A stretch of DNA of 64,000 nucleotides from Mesohalobacter salilacus (GCA_003931895.1 RRZV01000092.1:1-64000); one strand, 5' to 3'; positions 1 to 9,367 are shown, counted from the first letter of the stretch. Notes: a model not told the origin generated them from the sequence alone. A program made the numbers and translations.

Positions 1-1
1 T

Positions 2-145
2 TTTGATGTGCAAGGTAGAAATATCCAACACGGTCAACTCAACGCCAATCCCATAGACATATCAAGTTTAGAAAACGGCGTATATCTCATTAAAGTTATA
101 AGCCAAAACCAACAAACGCAGGTGTTGAAGTTGGTGGTGGAGTAA
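2..145 (+). CDS. C-terminal fragment of a T9SS-secreted protein (type A sorting domain)
   Basis: Only the last 47 residues are inside the window; the gene begins to the left. The translation runs from FDVQGRNIQ through the conserved turn LENGVYLIKV to a short basic/hydrophobic tail ending KLVVE and a TAA stop. This is the usual shape of the Por/type IX secretion C-terminal sorting domain, which directs an exported protein through the outer membrane and is removed on the cell surface. The passenger domain cannot be identified from what is visible. The frame and stop are read directly; the family call rests on the LENGVYxIKV pattern. Confidence 0.8.
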   Translation, partial: FDVQGRNIQHGQLNANPIDISSLENGVYLIKVISQNQQTQVLKLVVE

Positions 146-261
146 AGTCGTGTTTTAAAAAATAAATATCTAAAACTAAACAATTCATATTCTATACAAG
201 GCCTGCCAACGAATTAATCCATTATATCTATATTTACAGCCTTTAATAATCAAGTCAATTC

Positions 262-1215
262 ATGAAAGGCATCGTTTATAAATCTACAGGCAGTTGGTAT
301 CAGGTAAAAACGTTTGACAACACTTTTTATAGTTGCAAACTGAAAGGCAAAATTAGACTTCAGGGTCTAAAAAGCACCAACCCCATTGCTGTAGGCGATA
401 AAGTTGATTTTGAAGTCACAAAAGACGGCGACGAAACCATTGGCATCATCAAAGATTTTGAAGCGCGAAAAAATTACATCATTCGCAAATCGGTTAATTT
501 ATCTAAACAAACCCACATCATTGCAGCCAATATAGATTTGGCATTTTTGGTCATTACGCTCAATAATCCTGAAACCTCAACCACGTTTATCGACCGATTT
601 CTCGCTTCTGCAGAAGCCTTTGATGTAGAATGTGTTTTACTGTTTAATAAATTAGACACTTTAGACCAAAACGAATTTGGCGAACTGAAATATTTGGCAG
701 AAATCTATCGGGAGATAGGTTATCACTGCATTGGTATTTCGGCCTCAACAGGTAAAAATTTAGATCAAGTCAAAGCCTTGATGATTGATAAAATTAGCGT
801 TTTTGCTGGTCATAGTGGTGTCGGTAAATCGAGTATTATTAATGCGATGGATGCCAATATTAACATCAAAACCAAAGCAATTTCAGAACAACACGCCCAA
901 GGTCAGCATACCACAACTTTTGCGGAGATGCACGAAACCGCTTTTGGTGCTAAAATTATCGACACCCCAGGCATTCGAGGTTTTGGGATGATTGATATGG
1001 AAAAAGAAGAGCTCGGCGATTATTTTAGAGAGTTTTTTACTTTGAAATCTGAATGTAAATTTCACAATTGTCTGCACATCAACGAGCCTAAATGTGCGAT
1101 TAAACAGGCTTTAAACCAAGATATTATTGCGTTTTCAAGATATAAAAGCTATTGCCAAATTTTAGAAGAACTCGACGATCAAGATAATTCGTTTAGGAAA
1201 AATCCTCACGCTTAA
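262..1215 (+). CDS. rsgA: Ribosome small-subunit biogenesis GTPase RsgA
   Basis: Circularly permuted GTPase that helps mature the 30S subunit. The 317-residue length is normal for the family. An N-terminal OB fold (about residues 1-75) precedes a GTPase domain in permuted order: G4 motif NKLD at 129-132, then the P-loop GHSGVGKSS at 183-191, then G3 DTPG at 234-237. A C-terminal zinc knuckle is visible with C265, C270, H272 and C278. The ATG is the first in frame and gives a typical MKGIVYKSTG start. In many flavobacteria rsgA lies directly before dtd; here a 534-base repeat-filled gap separates them. Cytoplasmic. Confidence 0.96.
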   Translation: MKGIVYKSTGSWYQVKTFDNTFYSCKLKGKIRLQGLKSTNPIAVGDKVDFEVTKDGDETIGIIKDFEARKNYIIRKSVNLSKQTHIIAANIDLAFLVITLNNPETSTTFIDRFLASAEAFDVECVLLFNKLDTLDQNEFGELKYLAEIYREIGYHCIGISASTGKNLDQVKALMIDKISVFAGHSGVGKSSIINAMDANINIKTKAISEQHAQGQHTTTFAEMHETAFGAKIIDTPGIRGFGMIDMEKEELGDYFREFFTLKSECKFHNCLHINEPKCAIKQALNQDIIAFSRYKSYCQILEELDDQDNSFRKNPHA

Positions 1216-1278
1216 AGCTAATTTGAGTAAACATCGTTATTGCGCCTGTCCGCCTATGGTGGAAGGAGGCACGACGAA

Positions 1279-1301
1279 GCCTGCCTCGCCGTCAGGCAGG
1301 C
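1279..1301. repeat. Perfect 8-bp hairpin within the repeat cluster
   Basis: GCCTGCCT and AGGCAGGC form an 8-bp perfect inverted repeat around a 7-base loop. It is markedly more GC-rich than its surroundings. It sits 64 bases after the rsgA stop, so it could act as a structural terminator, but no T-run follows it. It is more simply read as part of the dispersed repeat. Confidence 0.7.
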
Positions 1302-1441
1302 AATCTGTTGATTTATAGCAGTATCGCGTTTTCATCTCATTTAGAACATCTAATCAATAGACTGCCACGTCCTCATAAAATCGGACTCGCAGTGACGTAT
1401 ATTCTCTCTGTTATTGCTAGAAGGCAGGTAATCTTATCAAC

Positions 1442-1545
1442 TTAAAATTAATCCGTTTTCATTATCCATTTTAAACTGAAACACACCAAGATTGCCGCAG
1501 TTGTTTCCTGCTTAACAGCAGAAAACGCCTTCGCAACGACGGTTA
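1442..1545 (+). repeat. Direct repeat, copy 1 of 2 (104 bp, 160-bp period)
   Basis: This stretch matches 1602-1705 base for base with few differences and no gaps. Both copies contain ACACACCAAGATTGCC, a small CTGCTTA(A/T)CAGCAG hairpin and the end TTCGCAA(C/T)GACGG. The copies start exactly 160 bp apart, so a segment that included unit 1555-1595 was probably duplicated. Confidence 0.85.
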
Positions 1546-1554
1546 AATTAGACG

Positions 1555-1595
1555 CGTCATTACGAGGAGCGACTTTGGAGCGACGAAGTAATCTC
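1555..1595 (+). repeat. Opposite-orientation repeat unit
   Basis: It reads CGTCATTACGAGGAGCG at the left and GACGAAGTAATCTC at the right. It has the same ends as the flanking units but reversed, so neighbouring units could pair into a long hairpin. Confidence 0.65.
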
Positions 1596-1601
1596 TTCAA
1601 T

Positions 1602-1705
1602 TTAAAATTAACTCGTATTTATTATCCTTTTCAGACTGAAACACACCAAGATTGCCACAGTTGTTTCCTGCTTATCAGCAGAAAACGCCTTCGCAATGAC
1701 GGTTA
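1602..1705 (+). repeat. Direct repeat, copy 2 of 2
   Basis: Second copy of the 104-bp repeat. It ends 45 bases before the dtd start codon, so a dtd promoter must lie at or after its right end. A -7-like TAATTTTG occurs at 1713-1720. Confidence 0.85.
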
Positions 1706-1712
1706 TAAATCG

Positions 1713-1720
1713 TAATTTTG
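1713..1720 (+). promoter_or_regulatory. Possible -7 box for dtd
   Basis: TAATTTTG matches the Bacteroidota -7 consensus TAnnTTTG and lies 29 bases before the dtd ATG, just outside the repeat. No clear -33 TTTG was found at the expected distance, so this is a weak call. Confidence 0.35.
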
Positions 1721-1749
1721 AAAAATAATTTTATTAAAACATATTTATT

Positions 1750-2202
1750 ATGAGGGTGATTTTACAACGTGTTAAACAAGCTGAAGTCAAGGTCAAACCT
1801 GATTATCAGGCTGAAATCAATGAAGGTTTATTGATATTTTTAGGTATAGAAGATGAAGATACGCAAGACGACATCGATTGGTTGGTTCGAAAAATATCAA
1901 GAATGCGGTTGTTTAGTGACCAAGATGGCAAAATGAATCTCAGCCTTTTAGATACGGGCTTTGAGACTTTGGTTATCAGTCAATTTACACTTCATGCTTC
2001 TACAAAAAAAGGCAATCGTCCTAGTTTTACCAAAGCCGCCAAACCTGCAATTGCAGAACCACTTTACAAAGCCTTTGCTAATACTTTGAAGCAAAATCTT
2101 AATAAAGAAGTAAAAACTGGCATATTTGGCGGTGACATGCAAGTGAGGTTAACCAATGATGGGCCAGTGACGATATTTATGGATTCTAAGGACAAATATT
2201 AA
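1750..2202 (+). CDS. dtd: D-aminoacyl-tRNA deacylase
   Basis: Removes D-amino acids (and mischarged glycine) from tRNAs, a proofreading role in the cytoplasm. At 150 residues it is full length. The two active-site signatures are present: SQFTLHA at 77-83, containing the catalytic Thr80, and the Gly-cisPro region NDGPVT at 136-141. The usual TGxFGAxM is TGIFGGDM at 123-130, a conservative Ala to Gly change. The start gives the standard MRVILQRV N-terminus. It stands alone downstream of the repeat cluster and converges with the symporter gene. Confidence 0.96.
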   Translation: MRVILQRVKQAEVKVKPDYQAEINEGLLIFLGIEDEDTQDDIDWLVRKISRMRLFSDQDGKMNLSLLDTGFETLVISQFTLHASTKKGNRPSFTKAAKPAIAEPLYKAFANTLKQNLNKEVKTGIFGGDMQVRLTNDGPVTIFMDSKDKY

Positions 2203-2238
2203 AATGAATCTTAGAACAATTCATGTTGAGAGCAAAGC

Positions 2239-3543
2239 CTATTTTTTAGGATAATCATCATCCCAGTTTTTAACTTGTGGGTCGTGAAGTTGGTCTTGAG
2301 ATTTTGCGATAAGCATAGAAACTGCTGCATCTCCAGTAACATTAACAGAAGTTCTCAACATATCTAAAGGTCGATCCATTGCAAAAATCAAGGCTAAACC
2401 AGCTTCAGGAATACCAGCTTGACCCAAAACAATAACTAACATCACCATACCTGCTCCAGGAACAGCAGCCGAACCAATAGAGGCTAGAGTGGCTGTAGCG
2501 ATAATCCCTAGTTGTGTGCCAAGTGTTAGATCCATACCAAAGGCCTGAGCGATGAAAACCGCTGCAACAGCTTGATACAAGCTTGTGCCATCCATATTAA
2601 TAGTTGCGCCAATAGGCAAAACAAAACTTGCTACTTTAGCATCAACACCCATATGTTCTTCTACGCGTTCCATGGTTAAGGGAAGCGTAGCGGCACTCGA
2701 ACTGGTTGAAATAGCTAAAAGCTGTGCTGGTGAAATCCCTTTTAAAAAGAAACCCGGTGATTTTTTAGTGAAAATCCAGACAATTAAAATATAGACCAAA
2801 ATCATTAACGCAAGACCAGAAACCACTGCTAAAGAATAGTAGAGAAGTGCATAAAATAAATCTGCAGAAGGCGCTTCAACGACCAGAGCAGCCATAAGGG
2901 CTAATACGCCATAAGGTGCTGCTAACATAATGATATCAATCATTTTAAGAATCACTTCATTGAATCCGTCAAAAAAGTCTTTCACTGGTTTTGATTGTTT
3001 ATCAGGAATTAAAATTAAGCCAATACCAAAAAAGATGGCGAAAAAAATCACCTGAAGCATATTGCTATTATCTGATGCTGCACCAAAAATATTGTCTGGT
3101 ACTAAGTCTTCTAGCGCCTGTAGCGGACCACTTTCCTTTTGACGTTCTGCATCTTGTTTTTTGAGTTCGGCATCTCCTGCATAAGCGTCGAGTAATTCTT
3201 GCCTAGTGTCTTCATCTATTGATGCACCAGGCTGAATGAGGTTTACAATTCCTAGACCAATGCTTACTGCTATTAAAGTAGTTAAAATGTAAGTAACAAT
3301 AGTTTTGAGTCCCATTTGTGAGAGACTAGAAATATCTTTTAAGTCAGAAACGCCTTTAATTAATGATGCCAGAATTAAGGGAACCGCAATGAGTTTTAGT
3401 GAATTGATAAAAATATTTCCAAAAGGTTTTATCCAATCGGTGATGATTAGGTTTCCCCAAGAAAACTGATTAAAAATTAAGCCGATGCCAATACCAGCGG
3501 CCATACCTATGAGAATTTGCCAATGAAGTGCTATTTTTTTCAT
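2239..3543 (-). CDS. Dicarboxylate/amino acid:cation symporter (SLC1/DAACS family)
   Basis: Inner-membrane Na+- or H+-coupled transporter, probably for glutamate or aspartate. The hallmarks are the serine-rich HP1 loop STSSSAATLP at 279-288, NMDGT at 316-320 (TM7), the HP2 loop IGSAAVPGAG at 356-365, and TM8 MDRPLDMLRT...NVTGD at 389-405. Arg397 precedes the TM8 Thr, where acidic amino acid carriers have an arginine that binds the substrate side chain; this favours acidic over neutral substrates. A charged insertion of about 35 residues (108-142) lies between early helices. It is the last gene of a likely minus-strand run with aroC, kdsC and the DUF2520 gene, 10 bases after aroC. Confidence 0.92.
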   Translation of the reverse strand: MKKIALHWQILIGMAAGIGIGLIFNQFSWGNLIITDWIKPFGNIFINSLKLIAVPLILASLIKGVSDLKDISSLSQMGLKTIVTYILTTLIAVSIGLGIVNLIQPGASIDEDTRQELLDAYAGDAELKKQDAERQKESGPLQALEDLVPDNIFGAASDNSNMLQVIFFAIFFGIGLILIPDKQSKPVKDFFDGFNEVILKMIDIIMLAAPYGVLALMAALVVEAPSADLFYALLYYSLAVVSGLALMILVYILIVWIFTKKSPGFFLKGISPAQLLAISTSSSAATLPLTMERVEEHMGVDAKVASFVLPIGATINMDGTSLYQAVAAVFIAQAFGMDLTLGTQLGIIATATLASIGSAAVPGAGMVMLVIVLGQAGIPEAGLALIFAMDRPLDMLRTSVNVTGDAAVSMLIAKSQDQLHDPQVKNWDDDYPKK

Positions 3544-3553
3544 AAAACTTTAA

Positions 3554-4618
3554 TTATAAGTTTGAAGATTTATTCATTAAATAAAAGTCGGCCATGACTA
3601 AAGCTGCCATAGCTTCAACAATTGGAATTGCACGAGGCACTACACAAGGGTCGTGACGGCCTTTGCCTTTAACTGTAACCTTTTTATGATCTTTATCGAT
3701 GCTGTTTTGGTCTTGAATTAATGTGGCTACTGGTTTAAAAGCGACATTAAAATAAATATCCATACCATTTGAAATACCGCCTTGAACGCCACCGCTGTAA
3801 TTCGTTGAGGTTTTTCCATCTTCGGTAAAACTGTCATTATGTTCACTGCCTTTCATAGTCGTACCTTGAAAGCCACTACCATACTCAAAGCCTTTAACTG
3901 CATTGATTGAAAGCATAGCTTTGCCAAGTTGAGCGTGAAGTTTGTCAAAAACAGGCTCCCCAAGACCTATGGGTACATTTTGGATGACGCAAGTCACCAC
4001 ACCGCCAATTGTATCGCCTTGCTTTCTCACAGATTTGATGTGAGAGATCATTTTTTTAGCTAGATCTGGATCAGGACATCTTACAGGATTGTCTTCAATG
4101 TTTTGAAAGTCTAAATCTTGATAGGTTTTCTTGAGCTTTATGTTTCCTATAGCGGCAGTAAAAGCTGTTATCGTCATCGGCTGGATAAGTTGTTTAGCCA
4201 CAGCACCTGCAACTACTCGACATGCAGTTTCTCTAGCACTAGAACGTCCACCACCGCGATAGTCTCGGTTCCCGTATTTTTTAGCATAGGTAAAATCTGC
4301 ATGACTTGGTCTATATATATCTTTAATATGATCGTAATCTCTAGATTTTTGATCGGCGTTTGGAATTTGAAAGCCTATTGGTGTTCCTGTGGTTTTACCT
4401 TCAAATAATCCTGATATAAATTCAACTACATCAGATTCTTTGCGTTGGGTGACAATTGAAGATTGACCAGGCTTACGTCGATCTAAATCTAATTGAATTT
4501 TTTCTAAATCCAGTTTGAGGTTTGCTGGGCATCCATCTATGATACCTCCAATTGCCTTACCATGAGATTCACCAAATGTCATTAACTTAAATATACTTCC
4601 AAATGAATTTCCTGCCAT
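3554..4618 (-). CDS. aroC: Chorismate synthase
   Basis: Last step of the shikimate pathway: converts 5-enolpyruvylshikimate-3-phosphate to chorismate using reduced FMN. The 354-residue protein begins [20 protein letters not shown], the family signature. It contains [17 protein letters not shown] (near residues 122-138), DRRKPGQS, and the C-terminal [18 protein letters not shown]. Nothing essential looks missing. It is 19 bases downstream of kdsC on the same strand and probably cotranscribed. Confidence 0.98.
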   Translation of the reverse strand: MAGNSFGSIFKLMTFGESHGKAIGGIIDGCPANLKLDLEKIQLDLDRRKPGQSSIVTQRKESDVVEFISGLFEGKTTGTPIGFQIPNADQKSRDYDHIKDIYRPSHADFTYAKKYGNRDYRGGGRSSARETACRVVAGAVAKQLIQPMTITAFTAAIGNIKLKKTYQDLDFQNIEDNPVRCPDPDLAKKMISHIKSVRKQGDTIGGVVTCVIQNVPIGLGEPVFDKLHAQLGKAMLSINAVKGFEYGSGFQGTTMKGSEHNDSFTEDGKTSTNYSGGVQGGISNGMDIYFNVAFKPVATLIQDQNSIDKDHKKVTVKGKGRHDPCVVPRAIPIVEAMAALVMADFYLMNKSSNL

Positions 4619-4637
4619 TTTTAATTAAAATTAGAGT

Positions 4638-5144
4638 TTATAGCCAGTCGTTTTTTACTTTTAATACTTGTTCAATAATATCCCTTACACAAGCGTCACC
4701 TCCAGCACGATGAGAAATGTATTGTGCTACCGCTTTAATTTCAGGCACAGCATTTTGCGGACAAGTGGCTAAGCCAACCGACTGCATGACGTGTAGGTCG
4801 GGAATATCATCACCCATATAGCACATATTTTTAAAAGGAATATTATAGACATCTGAAAATTCGTCAAGTTTTTCCATTTTATCATCTACTCCTAAATAAA
4901 TATTGGTAATACCTAAAGTTTGTAATCTTGATTTTACTGCTGGGTTGTTTCCTCCAGAAATGATACAAACTTCGTAGCCTTTTTGTATAGCTCGTTTCAT
5001 GGCATAACCATCTTTAACGTTCATTTGTCTGAGGAGTTCACCACTTTCTGATATATGGAGTTTACCATCTGTAAGCACACCATCTACATCAAATATAAAG
5101 GCTTTAATATCTTTAAGGATTTCTTTATAATTTATGTTACTCAT
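4638..5144 (-). CDS. kdsC: HAD-family 3-deoxy-D-manno-octulosonate 8-phosphate phosphatase (KdsC-like)
   Basis: Small C0-type HAD phosphatase without a cap domain, 168 residues. It shows the nucleophile motif FDVDGVLTDG with D19 and D21, motif II in CIISGG (60-65), and the metal-binding GDDIPDL at 111-117. This is the KdsC/YrbI pattern, and the family makes KDO for the LPS core from KDO-8-phosphate. It overlaps the DUF2520 gene by 8 bases, a pairing common in Bacteroidota. Substrate is inferred from family only. Confidence 0.9.
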   Translation of the reverse strand: MSNINYKEILKDIKAFIFDVDGVLTDGKLHISESGELLRQMNVKDGYAMKRAIQKGYEVCIISGGNNPAVKSRLQTLGITNIYLGVDDKMEKLDEFSDVYNIPFKNMCYMGDDIPDLHVMQSVGLATCPQNAVPEIKAVAQYISHRAGGDACVRDIIEQVLKVKNDWL

Positions 5145-5883
5145 TGCTTTTCTGAATTGAATTGGTCAAATATCGGTATATTTCTTGATAATTGGGGTTG
5201 TCTAACTGTTGGATATGTCGATTAATAGTAGTTTGATCATGACGTATAGCGGGTCCGGTTTGTGCTTGATTGGGGGTTTTAAAATTGATTTTATCTGCTG
5301 TCTCTTTAATGAGTGGTTTTAAAATATCAAAAGGTAAATTTTTTTGGGCACAAATCTCATGACCAATATGGTACAAATGGTTTACAAAATTGCAAACAAA
5401 AACTGCTGCCAAATGTAATTCTTGACGTTGAATAGTACTTACTGCATAAGGCTTTGCACCTAGAGCATGTACTAGTTTTTTTAATACTTTAAAATCTGAT
5501 TCATATTCAGTTTCTAGACAAATTGGAAGATCTTTAAAGCTTATCGTTTTGTCTTTTGAAAAGGTTTGTAGTGGATAAAATACCGCATCTCGATTTGAAG
5601 TTTTAAGAAGAGGTAAACTGCCTGAAGTGTGGGCAATGATGGCTTGAGGTTGGTTTATAGATTGAACTATTTTTTGAACTTTATCATCTTTAATACAAAC
5701 TAAATAGACTTCTGCAGTTTTGATTTTATCTATCTCCTTTGTAGTTTCAAAGTCTGAAAAATCTCTTAAAGACTCAGGTCTATGATTATAGATTTGTGAA
5801 ATGTTGATGTCTTGACTTTGCGAAAATGCATGTATAAAATGTGAAGCGACATTGCCAGCTCCTAAAATAACGATATCTATCAT
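5137..5883 (-). CDS. Rossmann-fold and DUF2520 domain protein
   Basis: The 248-residue protein has an N-terminal NAD(P)-binding Rossmann fold beginning MIDIVILGAGNVASHF, with the glycine motif at about 8-13 (F420-dependent NADP oxidoreductase-like). The DUF2520 domain follows from about residue 120 and includes ELHLAAVFVCNFVNHLYHIG. The reaction is unknown; ketopantoate reductase-like or pyrroline carboxylate reductase-like folds are the nearest relatives. It overlaps kdsC and heads the DUF2520-kdsC-aroC-symporter run. Confidence 0.88.
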   Translation of the reverse strand: MIDIVILGAGNVASHFIHAFSQSQDINISQIYNHRPESLRDFSDFETTKEIDKIKTAEVYLVCIKDDKVQKIVQSINQPQAIIAHTSGSLPLLKTSNRDAVFYPLQTFSKDKTISFKDLPICLETEYESDFKVLKKLVHALGAKPYAVSTIQRQELHLAAVFVCNFVNHLYHIGHEICAQKNLPFDILKPLIKETADKINFKTPNQAQTGPAIRHDQTTINRHIQQLDNPNYQEIYRYLTNSIQKSNE

Positions 5884-5953
5884 GCCTCAAATGTATTAAA
5901 AATATAGGGTTTAATGAATTCAGGTAAAATGAAAATATCTTAGGATAACTTAA

Positions 5954-5971
5954 AATACTTAAAAAAGTATT
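5954..5971 (-). terminator. Weak AT-rich hairpin after cmk
   Basis: AATACTT, four A, then AAGTATT form a 7-bp stem with a 4-base loop directly after the cmk stop on the minus strand. With no G+C core or clear U-run, it is only a possible terminator. Confidence 0.3.
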
Positions 5972-5972
5972 A

Positions 5973-6659
5973 TTATAAGACTTGACTTATACTGTCTAAC
6001 ATGACCTCAAATTGTTCTTCTTGAGACAGGTTTGTATTATCAATTAAAATAGCATCTTCAGCTTGAATAAGAGGAGAATGCTGGCGTGAAGTGTCAATTT
6101 GGTCTCGTTTCTGAATATTTTGGTAAACTTCATCATATGTAATACTTTCCCCTTTTTGTTGTAGTTCTTTAAAGCGCCGCCTAGCGCGTTCTTCAGCACT
6201 AGCAGTCATAAAAAATTTAACATCGGCATTGGGAAAAACCACACTTCCAATATCTCGTCCGTCCATCACCAAGCTGTGTTTTGAAGCCATTTGACGCTGC
6301 AGTTCAACGAGTTTTTGTCTTACTTCTTGAACTTCGGCAACATAGCTCACATGGTTAGAGACTTGCATACCTCTTATGGCTTCTTCGACATTATTTTGAT
6401 TTAATAAGATCACACTTTTCTGCGAATTATGGTCAAACTTAAACTCAATATCTATGTCGTCAAGTAAATTAATCAGTTTTGACCTATTTAATTTTTTATG
6501 TTCAAAACATTGATTTTGCAGAGCAAAAAAAGTGACTGCTCTATACATCGCACCTGAATCTACATAGACAAATTTTAAATGTTTAGCCAAACGCTTAGCG
6601 ACAGTACTTTTGCCTGTTGAGGAATAGCCATCTACCGCTATGACTTGAGTTTTGGACAT
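5973..6659 (-). CDS. cmk: Cytidylate kinase
   Basis: Phosphorylates CMP and dCMP in pyrimidine nucleotide metabolism. The 228-residue protein carries the P-loop GYSSTGKS at 11-18, the CMP-binding segment YVDSGAMYRAVTFFAL, and MDGRDIGSVVFPNADVKFF followed by the Arg-rich lid EERARRRFKEL. This is normal size for a bacterial Cmk. It starts three bases after the topoisomerase IV subunit A stop and is likely translated from the same mRNA. Confidence 0.97.
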   Translation of the reverse strand: MSKTQVIAVDGYSSTGKSTVAKRLAKHLKFVYVDSGAMYRAVTFFALQNQCFEHKKLNRSKLINLLDDIDIEFKFDHNSQKSVILLNQNNVEEAIRGMQVSNHVSYVAEVQEVRQKLVELQRQMASKHSLVMDGRDIGSVVFPNADVKFFMTASAEERARRRFKELQQKGESITYDEVYQNIQKRDQIDTSRQHSPLIQAEDAILIDNTNLSQEEQFEVMLDSISQVL

Positions 6660-6662
6660 AAA

Positions 6663-9293
6663 CTAAAATAATGTAGGTTGACCATCATCTGATGATTGGG
6701 TCTTATTATTATTGTCGTTGGTATTGGACGAAATATCTTCTTCATCTACAACATCAATTTCTTCTGCAGGCGTAGGTTCTTCAGGTTCGAATGGAATAGG
6801 GTCTATCAAATCAATTTGATTGACCTTTTCAGCAGTTAATTGATTGCCCATGGCTTTAATGCCTTTTATACTAATAAATTCCTGTAGATTAACAATTTCA
6901 TTGGGTTTTCTATCTTTACCGCGCTCCTTGGTATATTCAATTTCTATTCTTGGAATATAATCGGTAGAAACTATTTCTAATTGAGAGTCATGGTGATCTG
7001 TGATGATAACTTCTTCTTTTTCTTCGTTTTCTACCAAAAAACGCTTGATATAGAAACGTTCTTTTTCGCCTTCCCAATAGACTAAAGAAATGGGTTTTTT
7101 AGGTCCCCATTTTTCTAAAACAATAATGTCATCTTCAAAATGTGTGGTTAATTCTGGTCTAATTGTTTTTAGCTTACCAGATTGGGTAATAATTAAAATG
7201 CGATCTTCTCCTCTAAATTCGCCAAGAAGCTCACCTCTTTCATCCACATTAATTCGTCTCACTGTTTCATCAAACCAAATTTTTCTGGGTTTTAACGTGG
7301 AAACGCCTTCTTCTTTAAGTTCTACTTTTTTAATAGGATGTTTCGTGACGATATTGCCTTTTACACCTCTAGTTTTAATATCTAAATCAGAAAAATCTAA
7401 GTCAAATCTAAACTTTTTCATGCCTTTTTTCTGACGTAAATGAATCGTTACGACTTCAGCTTCGCCATTGGGGTTAGCAGAAAAGTAAAGTACTTTAGAT
7501 TTTTTGTCGTCTTGCGCTAATTTATAAACCCGATCTCTTGTGATAGAGGTCACAGGAAAACGCTTCATGTAGTTGACATTGTTTTTGCCGTTTTTATAAA
7601 TGTAATTATAAACGGTGCGATTGTCTTTTTTCTTAAAGATGCCAACGTAGATGATATTTTTGTCTATAAACACTTTTTTATCGACTTTAGTAACCATCAT
7701 GCTGCCGTTTTCGGTAAAGCAAATGATATCGTCAATATCACTACAATCAAATACGTATTCATCTTTACGCAGTGAAGTCCCGATAAACCCTTCTTTTCTA
7801 TTGACGTAAAGTTTAGTATTTCTAATCACTACTTTCGAGGCTTCAATATCCTCAAAAGGTCTAATTTCAGTTTGACGTTCACGGCCTTGCCCATAGGTTT
7901 TTTTAAGACGTTCAAAATGAGCAATAGCGTAATCTGTAAGGTTATTTAGGTGATGCTTTACGTTTTTAATTTCATCCTCAAGGGCTTCGATTTTTTGTTG
8001 AGCTTTGTCTAAGTCAAACTTAGAGATACGTTTGATTCTAATTTCAGTCAAACGCACAATATCATCGGTTGTCACAGCTCGTTTCAGATGTTTGATATGA
8101 GGTTTTAAACCTTTGTCAATAGCAGAAATGACGCCATCCCAAGTTTCTTCTTCTTCAATATCCCGATAAATGCGGTTTTCAATAAAAATACGTTCCAGAG
8201 ACGCAAAATGCCATTGTTCTTCAAGTTCGCCGAGTTTAATTTCTAATTCTCGTTTAAGTAAATGAACTGTTTTATCGGTGCTTTGTCGCAACAATTCACT
8301 GACTGGTAAAAACTGGGGTTTATCATCAATAATCACACAGCTTAAAGGCGAAATAGAGACTTCGCAATTTGTAAAAGCAAACAGGGCGTCAATGGTTTTG
8401 TCAGGTGAAATATTAGTTGGCAAATGCACTAAAATTTCAACTTGTGATGAGGTGTTGTCTTCTATTTTTTTGACTTTTATTTTGCCTTTATCATTGGCTT
8501 TTAAGATAGAATCAATGAGTGATGTGGTATGGGTGCCGTAAGGTATTTCAGTAATTTCTAAAGTTTTTTTATCACGGATATTAATTTTGGCTCGTATTCT
8601 AACTTTTCCACCACGTAAGCCGTCATTGTAATCCGTGACATCCATAATTCCCGCAGAGGGAAAATCGGGATAGAGCTTAAATCGACCGCCTTTAAGGTGC
8701 TTAATTGAGGCGTCAATGAGTTCATTAAAGTTATGTGGCAAAATACGCGTACTAAGTCCAACAGCAATACCTTCGACACCTTGTGCTAAAACCATAGGAA
8801 ATTTTACAGGCAAGTGCACGGGCTCTTTTTTACGACCATCGTAAGAGATTTGCCATTGTGTCGTTTTTGGGTTAAACACCACATCGAGAGCAAACTTTGA
8901 CAGCCTGGCTTCTATGTACCGAGAAGCTGCAGCGCTATCGCCAGTGAGTATATTGCCCCAGTTTCCCTGCGTGTCAATTAATAAATCTTTTTGTCCTAAT
9001 TGAACAATAGCATCACCTATACTGGCATCTCCATGAGGGTGATATTGCATAGTATGACCAACGATATTGGCGACTTTGGTATAGCGACCATCGTCGAGGT
9101 CTTTCATTGAGTGCAAAATACGACGTTGCACGGGCTTAAAACCATCTTCAATGGCAGGAACCGCACGTTCTAAAATCACATAAGAGGCGTAGTCTAAAAA
9201 CCAATCCTCGTACATGCCAGTCACTTTAACCAGCTCGTCCTGTTGAGAATTTTCAGATGGGTCTAAAGGTGTTTCGTTTTCCTCTTCGTTCAT
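6663..9293 (-). CDS. parC: DNA topoisomerase IV subunit A (type IIA topoisomerase)
   Basis: DNA-cleaving subunit of a type IIA topoisomerase, 876 residues. The catalytic tyrosine is Y126 within SRYIEARLS, after the typical QYHPHGDASIGDAIV segment (83-97). A coiled-coil (about 430-460) and a divergent C-terminal beta-pinwheel region follow. No GyrA box (QRRGGKG) is visible, which favours ParC over GyrA. The acidic, Asn-rich tail is low complexity. The partner parE is not in the window. Immediately downstream is cmk. Confidence 0.93.
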   Translation of the reverse strand: MNEEENETPLDPSENSQQDELVKVTGMYEDWFLDYASYVILERAVPAIEDGFKPVQRRILHSMKDLDDGRYTKVANIVGHTMQYHPHGDASIGDAIVQLGQKDLLIDTQGNWGNILTGDSAAASRYIEARLSKFALDVVFNPKTTQWQISYDGRKKEPVHLPVKFPMVLAQGVEGIAVGLSTRILPHNFNELIDASIKHLKGGRFKLYPDFPSAGIMDVTDYNDGLRGGKVRIRAKINIRDKKTLEITEIPYGTHTTSLIDSILKANDKGKIKVKKIEDNTSSQVEILVHLPTNISPDKTIDALFAFTNCEVSISPLSCVIIDDKPQFLPVSELLRQSTDKTVHLLKRELEIKLGELEEQWHFASLERIFIENRIYRDIEEEETWDGVISAIDKGLKPHIKHLKRAVTTDDIVRLTEIRIKRISKFDLDKAQQKIEALEDEIKNVKHHLNNLTDYAIAHFERLKKTYGQGRERQTEIRPFEDIEASKVVIRNTKLYVNRKEGFIGTSLRKDEYVFDCSDIDDIICFTENGSMMVTKVDKKVFIDKNIIYVGIFKKKDNRTVYNYIYKNGKNNVNYMKRFPVTSITRDRVYKLAQDDKKSKVLYFSANPNGEAEVVTIHLRQKKGMKKFRFDLDFSDLDIKTRGVKGNIVTKHPIKKVELKEEGVSTLKPRKIWFDETVRRINVDERGELLGEFRGEDRILIITQSGKLKTIRPELTTHFEDDIIVLEKWGPKKPISLVYWEGEKERFYIKRFLVENEEKEEVIITDHHDSQLEIVSTDYIPRIEIEYTKERGKDRKPNEIVNLQEFISIKGIKAMGNQLTAEKVNQIDLIDPIPFEPEEPTPAEEIDVVDEEDISSNTNDNNNKTQSSDDGQPTLF

Positions 9294-9367
9294 GAAGTGA
9301 TTTGATTTTTGATTTCACAAATGTAATATATATAGTTAAAAAATAGAACTTAAAAGAATGCTGATAT

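Larger units (their letters stand above)
1216..1749. repeat. Non-coding gap with a cluster of degenerate dispersed repeats
   Basis: I see no credible gene in these 534 bases. At least five related units lie here in mixed orientation. Each carries a variant of CGTCATTGCGA at one end and CAATCT at the other (AGATTGC...TCGCAATGACG when reversed). The clearest are 1489-1541, 1555-1595 and 1649-1702, with weaker ones near 1241-1305 and 1363-1396. Such CGTCATTGCGAGGAGCG...CAATCT words are common non-coding repeats in flavobacterial genomes, from general familiarity. They can fold into hairpins and may be MITE- or REP-like. Confidence 0.75.

Noticed and set aside
1216-1749. A tRNA, CRISPR array or small gene in the repeat-rich gap.
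   Set aside because: There is no cloverleaf, the repeats are too few, long and divergent for CRISPR, and all frames are short.
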